64,000 bases of DNA. Source: Lolium rigidum. Its lineage: Eukaryota; Streptophyta; Magnoliopsida; Poales; Poaceae. How positions within the stretch are numbered: the first letter of the stretch is position 1; every line of letters starts with the position of its first letter. The notes under the pieces are model-generated. The model saw only the letters and a program-made list of their open reading frames with translations. It was not told the origin of the DNA and did not search any database. Where the stretch lies: NCBI RefSeq assembly GCF_022539505.1, contig NC_061508.1, positions 62,877,754 to 62,941,753 on the forward strand, in the 5' to 3' direction. The position numbers were made by a program, and so were the translations under genes. Positions 1-10,132 of the stretch are shown in pieces.

Positions 1-596
1 TCTTTACTCGTACCGTGGTATGTGGTCTCTTATGAACCATTCATATGCTTGCAAGCTATTAGACGACATTCCACCGAGAGGGCCCAAAGTATATCTATCC
101 GTCATCGGGATGGACAAATCCCACTGTTGATCCATATGCCTCAACTCATACTTTCCGGATACTTAATCCCACCTTTATAACCACCCATTTACGCAGTGGC
201 GTTTGATGTAATCAAAGTACCTTTCCGATATAAGTGATTTACATGATCTCATGGTCGAAAGGACTAGGTAACTATGTATCGAAAGCTTATAGCAAATAAC
301 TTAATGACGTGATCTTATGCTACGCTTAATTGGGTGTGTCCATTACATCATTCATATAATGACATAACCTTGTTATTAATAACATCCAATGTTCATGATC
401 ACGAAACCATGATCATCTATTAATCAACAAGCTAGTTATACAAGAGGCTTACTAGGGACGCCTTGTTGTTCACATAACACACATGTATCAATGTTTCGGT
501 TAATACAATTATAGCATGGTATGTAAACATTATCATAAACACAAAGATATATTATAATAACCATTTTATTATTGCCTCTTGGGCATATCTCCAACA
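1..596 (-). mobile_element. BARE/Angela-type Copia LTR, partial, runs off the left edge
   Basis: Read on the minus strand, the segment starts at 596 with TGTTGGAGATATGCCCAAGA, the 5' end of BARE-1/WIS/Angela-type LTRs, and continues as LTR sequence to the window edge. Only about the first 600 bases of an LTR of roughly 1.8 kb are present. Bases 1-380 are the reverse complement of 597-976 in the next LTR copy; 381-596 has no partner in the window. The simplest reading is that a minus-oriented element inserted into the plus-oriented LTR at 597-2165. Confidence 0.9.
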
Positions 597-2165
597 ATTA
601 ATAACAAGGTTATGTCATTATGTGAATGATGTAATGGACACACCCAATCAAGCGTAGCATAAGATCACGTCATTAAGTTATTTGCTATAAGCTTTCGATA
701 CATAGTTACCTAGTCCTTCGACCATGAGATCATGTAAATCACTTATACCGGAAGGGTACTTTGATTACATCAAACGCCACTGCGTAAATGGGTGGTTATA
801 AAGGTGTGATTAAGTATCCGGAAAGTATGAGTTGAGGCATATGGATCAACAGTGGGATTTGTCCATCCCGATGACGGATAGATATACTTTGGGCCCTCGC
901 GGTGGAATGTCATCTAATTAGCTTGCAAGCATATGAATGGTTCATAAGAGACCACATACCACGGTACGAGTAAAGAGTACTTGTCAGGAGACGAGGTTGA
1001 ACAAGGTATTGAGATACGGATGATCAAACTTCGGACAAGTAAAATATCGCGTGACAAAGGGAATCGGTATCGTATGTAAATGGTTCATTCGATCACTAAG
1101 TCATCGTTGAATATGTGGGAGCCATTATGGATCTCCAGATCCCGCTATTGGTTATTGGTCGGAGAGAAGTCTCAACCATGTCTGCATAGTTCGCGAACCG
1201 TAGGGTGACACACTTAAGGTCTGATGTCGTTTAAGTAGATATGGAATATGGAATGGAGTTCGAAGTTTTGTTCGGAGTCTCGGATGGGATCCAGGACATC
1301 ACGAGGATTTCCGAAATGGTCCGGAGAATAAGATTCATATATAGGAAGTCATTTTATAAGTTTGAAAATGATCCGGTGCATTTATGGAAGGTTCTAGAAG
1401 ATTCTAGAAAAGTCTGAAAGAAATCACTATGGAAGGTGGAGTCCCGGAGGGACTCCACTAGCATGGCCGGCCAACCCTAAGGGGGAGGAGTCCCAGGTGG
1501 ACTCCACCTAAGGTGGCCGGCCACCCCACCTCAAGGAAAGGTGGGAGTCCCACCTTGAGTAGGACTCCCCCCTTGAGTAGGTTTCCCATTTTTGGGAGGT
1601 TTTGTTGTTGGGGTCTTATTCGAAGACTTGGACTACAACTCTTGGGGACTTCCACCTATATAATGAGGAGCCAAGGGGAGGGGGCCGGCCACACCAAGCC
1701 CTAGTTGGCCGCACCCCCTTTGAGGCCGGCGCCCCAAACCCTAGCCTCTCCCCAAACCCTAGTGCCCCTCCTCCACATACAACTCCCGCAGCGCATAGGC
1801 GAAGCCCTGTCGGAGTTCTCCACCACCACCGTCACCACGCCGTCATGCTGCCGGGATTCCAAGGAGGATCTACTACTTCCGCTGCCCGCTGGAACGGGGA
1901 GAAGGACGTCTTCATCAACACCGAACGTGTGACCGACTACGGAGGTGCTGCCCGATTGTGGCACCGTCAAGATCTTCTACGCGCTTTTTGAAAGCGGCAA
2001 GTGATCATCTTTTGCAACAACGAGATCTAATCTCGTAGGCTTTGGAAATCTTCAAGGGTTAGTCTCGTTATCCCCTCGTTGCTACCGTCTACTAGATTGC
2101 ATCTTGGCTTGGATTTCGTTCTCGCGGTAGGAATTTTTTTGTTTTCTATGCTACGAATCCCATCA
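597..2165 (+). mobile_element. BARE/Angela-type Copia LTR, plus orientation, lacking its first ~216 bases
   Basis: This is the same LTR family as 1-596 in the opposite orientation. It begins abruptly at an internal LTR position and runs to the LTR 3' end at about 2165 (TTTTCTATGCTACGAATCCC then CATCA). Adding the missing 216 bases gives about 1.79 kb, the usual size for this family. No tRNA-Met primer-binding site follows 2165, so it is either a 3' LTR or a solo LTR. It lies against the gag part of a SIRE/Maximus element and probably inserted there. Small ORFs inside are not considered genes. Confidence 0.85.
1657..1664 (+). promoter_or_regulatory. TATA box of the BARE-type LTR
   Basis: TATATAAT lies within CCACCTATATAATGAGGAGC, the conserved promoter region of BARE/Angela LTRs. 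Whether this truncated LTR still starts transcripts cannot be judged. Confidence 0.5.
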
Positions 2166-2329
2166 TTCATCACCAATTGAATCCCCCAATGAGGATATTC
2201 ACATAAAGGAAGAAAATTGCTTCATGGATAAATCTTCCTAGGTATCATCCCCTAACCCCTCTATTCCTAACATCCAAATACTCTAGGGGTTGATCATGCT
2301 AGCTTAAAAGTTAAACAAGAAATATTGAG

Positions 2330-3195
2330 TTTGATGAGTTCTTCTTTAGGTGACAACAAAAAGCATGTTGGGGCTCTCATGTCTCGTCTAGCACAACTAG
2401 AAGATATCCTTGATAAAAGATGTCAAATGGAAAGAGAGGATTCCCTTGAAATTGCCACTTTAAAAATGCTCTTGAGGAAGAACAAGAAACTATAGATTAT
2501 CTTGAAGATAAACTAGAAATTCTTGTAGAGCCCCAAGATGAAATTGCCAAACTCATCAAAGAAAGATATTTTTCTAGGGCTAAGGTAAAGGTGCTTAAAA
2601 GGAAAAGGTCAAATTTGGTGTTTATCATGATAAACTTGTGAAGGATCTAGATGATATAGACAAGGCTCACAAGGACTTGAAGAGTGAACACTATCTCCTC
2701 TCCAATTCAAATGAGAAACTTCAAATTAGGCTTGCTAAATATGATGTGCCTAGCTCTTCTACCTCTACTTGTGATCATGCAAATATTGTTGAGGAAAATG
2801 CTAGGCTGAAGGATGAACTTGCCAAGGCCTCCTCTCCCCAAAATAAGCTATCTTTGGATGACCTCTTGAGTAAGCAAAGGTCAAACAATGGGAAGGAGGG
2901 ACTTGGCTATAATGCCAAGGCAAAGAAGGCAAATAATAAGAAGGCCAAGCGCACACAAGAAAAGAAGAAGGTTGTCATTAGTGGTGATGCCTCAAAGGGC
3001 AAAGCCATTAATGATGATCATGCAGGAATTGGTAATCCTCACTATGTTTTATTTAAATATTGTTATGGTGATGTTTATGCAAAATATGTTGGCCCTTATG
3101 ATGGTTATATTTCTTGGTATATTTGGGCCCCAAAGACCCTTATTGCTAACAAAATAGGACCCATTGAAAAATGGGTACTTCAATTCAAGAATTGA
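2330..3195 (+). pseudogene. gag C-terminal region of the SIRE/Maximus element
   Basis: A lysine- and glutamate-rich coiled-coil region, open from 2638 to 3195, includes the segment LSLDDLLSKQRSNNGKEGLG, which is characteristic of SIRE/Maximus gag tails. It is followed by a basic KKANNKKAKRTQEKKK stretch. Upstream, 2330-2637 is out of frame but has the same helical, charged composition. The N-terminal capsid part and CCHC knuckle are not visible. The protease frame downstream (from about 3218) is in another frame, so gag and pol are separated by a frameshift. Confidence 0.7.
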
Positions 3196-3217
3196 TCTCA
3201 TGTAGGACTATGCCGCC

Positions 3218-4815
3218 GGAGGTTCAAAATGGGTGCTTGATAGTGGATGCATAAGTTATATGACTGGCGGCAAGGATCTCATCAAGGAGTTGAGGCCCAA
3301 CATTCATGATATCACCGTCTACTTTGGCGATAATTCAACATCCGAGGTATTGGGTTTTGGCAAGGTTGTGCTTGCACACAACATTACTCTTGTGAATGTC
3401 ATGCTTGTCAAAACCCTTGGTTATAATTTGTTGTCCGTTTCCGCCCTTGGCAAGATGGGTTTCGCCGTCTTTATTGATAGAGATATTGTGGTCCTCTTGG
3501 GGAGCAAGACTCTAAATGTCGCTTTCGTTGGGTATCACGAAACCAACTTTTATGTGGTGGAATTCTCGAGGGCCACCACTTCAAGTGCAATGTGCCTATT
3601 CGGAAAGGCGGACGTGGGTTGGTTGTGGCATCGCTGCTTGGCCCATGTCAACATGAGAACTTTGCAAAGTCTTCACAAGAGGAACCATATTGTGGGACTA
3701 ATGGACAATGCTTTTCTTTTGCCAAAGATCGTGTTTGTAGGGCTTGTGTTGAAGGCAAAATGCATGACTCTCCGCATCCAAGCAAGACTATTATCTCCTC
3801 CAAAAGGATCTTGGAGCTCTTTCATGTGGATCTCTTTGGTCCTACCACTCATGCAAGTCTTGATGTGAAGAAACATTGCTTGGTGATTGTTGATGACTAT
3901 TCAAGATATACTTGGGTCTATTTTGTCAAGAAGAAACATGAGACTCAACAAATGTTCATCAACTTTGCCACCGAGGTGCAACGTCAACACAACCTCACTA
4001 TATTGGCCATAAGAAGTGACAATGGCTCTGAGTTCAAGAACTACACACTCAACGATTTTCTTAGTGATGAGGGGATAAGACATCAATATTCCGCTGCATA
4101 CACCTCTCAACAAAATGGTGTTGCAGAGAGGAAGAACCAGACTCTTATGGATATGGCAAGGTCTATGATGGCAGAGTACAAATCCCGCTACAATTTTTGG
4201 GCCGAAACCATCTCCACCGCATGTCATTCTTCAAATCGGCTCTATCTCCGTAAGGGCTTGAACAAGACTCCATATGAAATACTCACCGGGAACAAGCCTA
4301 ATATCTCCTACTTCAAGGTGTTTGGGTGTAAGTGTTTATATAAAATCAAAGGAGTTCGTTTATGTAAATTTGGTCCTAAAGCTTTGGAGAGTATATTTGT
4401 TGGTTACGGTGCTGAATCTCACACTTATAGAGTCTTTGACAAAGCCTCCGGGCTTATCATCGAATCTTGTAGTGTGAAGTCCAAGGAAAATGATGGCTCC
4501 CAAGTGGGGAAAATTAATGTTTGTGCAGGTGATGAAATACCTCAAGAAGCCATAGTAAGAATGGGTGTGAGATTTTTCCGCCCCATTGAGGGACACGCTA
4601 TGGCGTCTCGGGAAGGACTATGCTCTACTATTGTGGAGCCCACATCCTCACAACACCAACAAGCTCCAACTCTTGAAGCTAATGATGCACCAACCCAAGA
4701 ACAAGAACACGACCCTCCCTCTAGTGTGCAAGATCAAGGACAAGATCAACCAAGGATTCATGATGGTTCCGATGAGTATCCATTTAATATTTGCTACTCA
4801 CCAAATGATATATAA
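3218..4815 (+). pseudogene. Copia protease and integrase remnant
   Basis: The protease active-site segment WVLDSGCISYMTGG is at about 3220-3265. The integrase zinc finger with LWHRCLAHVNMRTLQSLHKR follows (about 3625-3690). The integrase core carries the expected acidic triad: FHVDLFGP (about 3822), RSDNGSEF (about 4012) and the Glu of NGVAERKNQT (about 4115). The protease part (frame of 3233-3868) and the integrase part (frame of 3592-4815) are in different frames, so there is a frameshift near 3600-3750, and an in-frame TAA at 4813-4815 ends the integrase frame. The family normally makes one continuous pol polyprotein cleaved by its own protease; here it is broken. Confidence 0.85.
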
Positions 4816-6622
4816 GATCGAGCACATGATGTTGAGCATACTCAAGAAATTGAGGAAGCTCAAGTTGATGGTAAAGACGGGGACCCAAATGATCAAGTTG
4901 ATCAAGTGATCCATCCAAGGACTAGAAGAACCAAGGAAGAGATCGAGGCCCGTCGTATTGCTAGAAGAGATAGGATTTTGGCAATTCTTGAACATAATCA
5001 TGAGAAAGTTCTAAGTGATGTAAGAGGAAGAGTTTCCACAAGAAGGCAATTGGCTAACTTTAGCAATCATCATGCTTGTATCTCCTTAGTGGAACCAAAG
5101 AAACTATTTGAAGCTCTTGAAGATCCGGATTGGTTGGATGCTATGCACGATGAACTCAACAACTTCGAGCGCAACAAAGTATGGACTTTAGTAGAGAAGA
5201 CAAAGGAGTGCATCAATGTTATATGCACTAAATGGATATTCAAGAACAGGCAAGATGCGCATGGAATTATTGTGAGGAACAAGGCAAGATTGGTAGCTCA
5301 AGGTTTCTCCCAAATTGACGGAATTGACTTTGGTGAAACTTATTCTCCTGTGGCTCGCCTTGAGTCCATCTGTATCATTCTTGCATATGCATCACATTAT
5401 AAGTTTAAGTTGCAAAAAATGGATGTGAAAAGTGCTTTTCTTAATGGTCCTTTGCATGAAGAGGTTTATGTTAAGCAACCCCCAGGGTTTGAGGATCCCG
5501 ACTTCCCTAACCATGTCTATAAGTTTGATAAAGCACTTTATGGTCTCAAACAAGCTCCTAGAGCTTGGTACGAGCACCTTAAAGAATTTTTGTTAGACCG
5601 TGGGTTTGATGTTGGGCTAATTGATCCCACTCATTTTAATAAGAGGGTCAATGGGGAGCTTTTCATTTGCCAATTATATGTTGATGATATTATCTTTGGC
5701 TCTACTAACAAAGCTTTCAATGATGAATTTTCAAAGCTTATGACCGATAGGTTTGAGATGTCGAGATGATGTTTTTTCTTGGTTTTGAGATCAAGCAATT
5801 GAGAGAAGGAACTTTCATCAATCAAGCAAAATATCTCCAAGACATGCTCAAAAGGTTCAAGATGAAGGACATGAAGGGTGTAGCCACTCCAATGGTTACC
5901 AAATGTCATCTTGTACTACTAGATCCCAATGGTAAAGAGGTGGATCAGAAGGTATATCGCTCCATGATTGGATCCTTGCTTTACCTTTGTGCATCTAGAC
6001 CGGACATAGTGTTGAGTGTTGGTGTGTGTGCAAGGTATCAAGCTTCTCCTAAAGAGAGACACATTATTCCTATCAAAAGAATCTTTCGATATTTGGTTGA
6101 GACCGCAAGATATGGTATTTGGTATCCTAAAGGCTCAAGTTTATATCTTAATGGATACACTGATGCGGATTGAGCGGGGGATAAGCATGATATGAAATCA
6201 ACTTCCGGGGCTTGCCAATTTCTTGGTAGTCCTTGGTATGTTGGTCTTCTAAGAAGCAAAAGTGTATATCTCTCTCCACCGCCGAAGCCGAATATGTTGC
6301 CGCCGCAAGTGGATGCACTCAATTGTTATGGATGAGGCAAACTTTAAAGGGAATACGGTGTCACTTGTGACAAAATGCCTCTTTTATGTGACAATGAAAG
6401 TGCCATCAAGATTGCCTATAATCTGGTGCAACATTCAAGAATGAAGTGTATTGAGATCCGGAATCATTTCATTAGGGATCATGTTGCCCGTGGTGATATT
6501 GAGCTATGATATTTTCGAACCAAAGACCAACTCGCCGATATATTCACGAAGCCTCTTGATGAAGCAAGGTTTTGCTATTTGAAGAATGAGATAAATATCA
6601 TTGATTCGAGGAGTATAGCTTG
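4816..6622 (+). pseudogene. Copia reverse transcriptase and RNase H remnant
   Basis: The open frame 4906-5769 is in the same frame as the integrase frame before the stop at 4813. It has the reverse transcriptase motifs [11 protein letters not shown] (about 5418), [12 protein letters not shown] (about 5536) and the catalytic [10 protein letters not shown] (about 5678). The frame then shifts at 5766, just before FFLGFEIKQ, and continues to 6173, where the conserved DADW of RNase H reads DAD-stop. A further shift lies near 6237. The C-terminal signature LADIFTKPLDEARF is recognisable near 6530-6570. The enzyme would copy element RNA into DNA in virus-like particles, but this copy has at least two shifts and one nonsense codon. 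Confidence 0.9.
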
Positions 6623-7780
6623 ACCATCTTGCAAACACACCTTCTTATCAAAACTTTATTTGGTTTAGATGTGGGCATGGAGATAGGGGTGTGGTTTAAA
6701 TTATTGAGCTATCCCTCTCCCCATAATGCCAGTAGTAAGAAATCATTCTCTTTATATCATATCTTGATATGTGAGCTTCAATGATAAGTATTGGTTTTGG
6801 ACCCAAGATATATCTTCTCTGTGCCATACCATAACACTCATACATGGTGGCCTAGGCCACCAACCTCTTCTTTGTCAAGACTTGGTGTTATTTGGATTTC
6901 ATCGGGCTTTATTTGCCATCTTTGTGTTCTTATGGGAAATCACTCAAGTTTGGCTTTTATTTGATCTATCTTCCAAACTTGAGTGACCATGTACCATCTA
7001 AAGTGGGAGCCCTCTAAACCCAAGCCTATCCTCATCTATAACCATTTCCATCTTGCACACAAGTCATTTTTGCTAAAACTTGGTTCAGAAGGTGTTGGAC
7101 GGAAATTGTTGGCCTCTCATCTAGCTAGTCAATTTGTCACATATACATGACATGATACTCATTGTATTATCTCATATATGGGTGAGTGTAAATAACTAAG
7201 CTTGATGGACCAGATATTTTGAATTTGTGAGTTCATCAGAAATCCGAAATATCCGGCCTGGGCATTTTGCGTGGGATAACCTAGGGCACATGGGTGGGCA
7301 GTTGCAAGCAACCAATTCCCCACCCCAGCGTCCCTCTTTATCCCCACAGCCTCCGCCGGCCTCCCGACCTCACCGGAGCAACTCCAGCCGCTCCCATTCG
7401 TGGTTCTTGGTCGGGGATTACTCCCCTCATCCCTAGGGTCATTTCCCTCCAAATTTTTTTGTACATGGACTCCGGTAAATCTTGCTATCAATTTTTTGGG
7501 TTTGCAATCTATTTTGTCATTGTGTTTGGAGGATCTGCATCCCTAGTGGTTAAAAACTCTTGCAATACATAGTAGAATCAATCTAGTGTGGCTATCTACT
7601 ATTTGGATCTAGATATTGCTCAAATTGTGTGCTATCGCCGGGGCAGAATTTCTGGCTCCGACACGGACCGGAATTTCCGGCAACACCGGAAATTCCGGCC
7701 TGGGATTTTCCTGCAGCAGCCTTTTTGAACATCTATGTCCACAATAGTTTCGAACCTAGATTGGTATTACTATATACTAC

Positions 7781-9181
7781 ATGTTTCTTTGTTTTGATTT
7801 GTGTGCTTACTCGTCCCATGTTATCCATCTATCTCGCATCGTAGGCAGCTCCCGCCCGAGACGTCGTGCTCGCAAAGACCGCTCTAGTGAAGAGGTTGGC
7901 CAGTCTGCTCCGAGAAAATCTGCCACCATGAGGCGGAAAGGGAAGGAGATGAGGTTCAATTACAAGGATATGTATTCCACAGCACTCAGGAAAAAGAACT
8001 GGTATGTGGATGGGGAGCGAGACTTGGATATTGAGGACACTCGTTTCTGGTGTTTGGAGCAACTGTTCATCTACAAAGACATTTATCAGAACATGGACAA
8101 AGTGAGACCTATGCATCCCCTTTATTTGGATACTCTTGCTGAGAAGGATCACTTCCAGGATGTTGTGTGGGTGACTGAGCAGATGGGGCTGCACAAGCTT
8201 ATGCGGCTCAACCATGACTACAACATTCCACTCATTCAACAATTTTACTCCACTCTTGCCTTCAAGAAGGATGAAGAACACACTATGATGTGGATGACTG
8301 GCTCTACTCCATGTGAAGCCAACTTCCACAAGTTTGCTGAGCTACTTCGATATCCCTTCCGTGATGGCCATCGTCTCCATGGTCCAAATCGCCCTGACAA
8401 GGATTTGCTCTACGGGCTCTATACTAAGAAGGGTGAAGTTGGCACTATTACTGGTCTCCTTCCACTATATGATCAGCTTCTTCGTTTCTTCCGGGACAAC
8501 ATTGCCCCAAGTGGAGGGAACCGTGATGCTATTAGGGGGGCACTGGTGAGCCTTCTTGCTGTTGCTGGAGAGTGTGTTGAAGATGAGGAGAGCAAGGATT
8601 ACACTGTTGATGTTATGGATTATATCTTCCATTAGATACATGATGCGATGGTGAGTCTGACCACTATGCCATATGCTCCTTATATTCAGCTTCTCATTGA
8701 CCACACAATTGTGACTGAGGATTTGAGTGAGTACCCTCGAGTGTACCATAAGGTCAAGAAGACCTATGTGAAGAGGAAGACTGATGCCCCCACTGCTGAT
8801 TCTTTTATGGGAGATGCTCGTGCTAGTGGCACCACACTTGGTCGCGCATCTTCGTCGCCTCTTATTCAGAAGGAGGTGAAGAAGCTGAACTGGTTCTAGA
8901 GGCATGTTCTGTGCATGAACATTGAGATTCACAAGGAGAACTTCAAGGCTAGTCGTGAGTGCAGCGATATCCAGCATACTCATGCGGTTATTCTTCACAA
9001 GCTCAGTGGTGAGCAAGGTTCTCCTCCTCGGCCTCCTGTCCACCCTACCTATAGCAACTGGAACTCCTCCCGGGTTCACTCCTCCGAGATTGAGCAGAGT
9101 CTTATGAGGAGCGGCATCTCTCGCGCTTCTCCACCAGCCGCAGAGGACAACAAGGATGAATATGAGTCAGGCTCGGACTAA
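7781..9181 (+). pseudogene. Env-like third ORF of the SIRE/Maximus element
   Basis: One reading frame is open from 7781 to 9181 apart from two in-frame TAG codons at 8633-8635 and 8897-8899. It contains a basic N-terminal stretch (RRRARKDRSSEEVGQ) and a globular middle with KKNWYVDGERDLDIEDTRFW. The serine/acidic tail ends EDNKDEYESGSD. Its position between RNase H and the purine tract matches the env-like or plant transposon protein ORF of SIRE/Maximus elements. I see no clear signal peptide or transmembrane segment, so an envelope role is not shown by the sequence. Confidence 0.7.
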
Positions 9182-9230
9182 TTCCCTTGGGACGCGTAGC
9201 ATCGCTATTTTCCCTTTTTGGCGTTTCGAT

Positions 9231-9246
9231 GCCAAAGGGGGAGAAG
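9231..9246 (+). other. Polypurine tract of the SIRE/Maximus element
   Basis: CCAAAGGGGGAGAAG follows the env-like frame by about 50 bases. Such a tract primes plus-strand DNA synthesis and normally lies immediately 5' of the 3' LTR; SIRE-type elements can have several. Confidence 0.55.
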
Positions 9247-9560
9247 TGGTTCTATGTAGGGTATCCCTGAGATTTGCATGGGAGGAAACAAGCATATGCT
9301 TCTACCACTCTCTGAGAGCTTGTGTCCCTTTTATTTGTTGAACATTTGGCTTTCATTTATGTTGAACTATGTTATTTGGGCTTCTAGTATGGTTTATTAT
9401 GCGAGACATGGATTTCGGTATTCTATATGTTGAGACAATCCACAAATGTATCTCTAAAGTTTGCATAAAACGATTGGGCCTTGGATTACCACCTTCCTTT
9501 GCAAAAGGTGCAATAAATTTGTTTAGATCAACAATAATTAGCCAGGACATATCACATTCA

Positions 9561-10132
9561 GCATGAAGATTTCCGAGACTTGTTAAGTCAGATCTTTATC
9601 CTCCCATCTGGGCTCACCGTACATACCCGTAAGCCACTAACTATTCTCTAAGACCTTACAGCCGTGACATAAACATAGTTATCACAATTGAACCTTAGAT
9701 CAAAACCTGTCTCCTTTTATCCACAGTAACAATAGCCCTCTACTTGCATAGTTGCATGGGAGAAAGATGGAGAGGAGGGGCCATCACCACCATCTCCTTC
9801 GATGGTAAAGAGATATAAGAAGATAATCTCTCTCTCCTCACGAGGATCAAGGTATCAGCTACGCTCAAACAGAACCAACAATGTGCACATGAAGATCAAT
9901 GAATTAATCAGACAAGGGGTGAAGATAAATTTAAGAAATAAAATAACATAGCGTGGAAAGAGTCAGCTCACACATATTGTTTTTTTAGAGGAGGTCATTG
10001 ATACCTGAACAACAACAAAAACAACAACACTACTACACGCCGAAGACAATATATTTGTAAATCAATCGTCTCGTATCATTTATCTTTTCTTCAAGGAAAT
10101 TATCATCTCTTGCTTTAGAAGGAAATAAATTA
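9561..10132. other. Intergenic, no gene seen
   Basis: AT-rich sequence between the Copia element and the stop codon of the GDSL gene. It must hold the 3' untranslated region of that minus-strand gene. No ORF with recognisable content, no tRNA and no clear terminal repeats were seen. Confidence 0.5.

Larger units (their letters stand above)
2166..9560 (+). mobile_element. SIRE/Maximus-lineage Copia element, decayed, 5' end missing
   Basis: Plus-strand coding remnants appear in Copia order: gag C-terminus, protease, integrase, reverse transcriptase, RNase H, then a non-coding stretch (6623-7780) and an env-like frame (7781-9181) followed by a purine-rich tract. A separate env-like ORF downstream of pol and a long coiled-coil gag tail mark the SIRE/Maximus lineage. 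The 5' LTR and gag start are missing; sequence after about 9250 may be the start of a truncated 3' LTR, and the right boundary (about 9485-9560) is uncertain. Several frameshifts and stops show it is inactive. Confidence 0.85.

Noticed and set aside
1602..1991. A 129-codon frame in the BARE-type LTR
   Set aside because: It lies in the LTR leader region, has no domain, and such frames recur in LTR copies without being genes.
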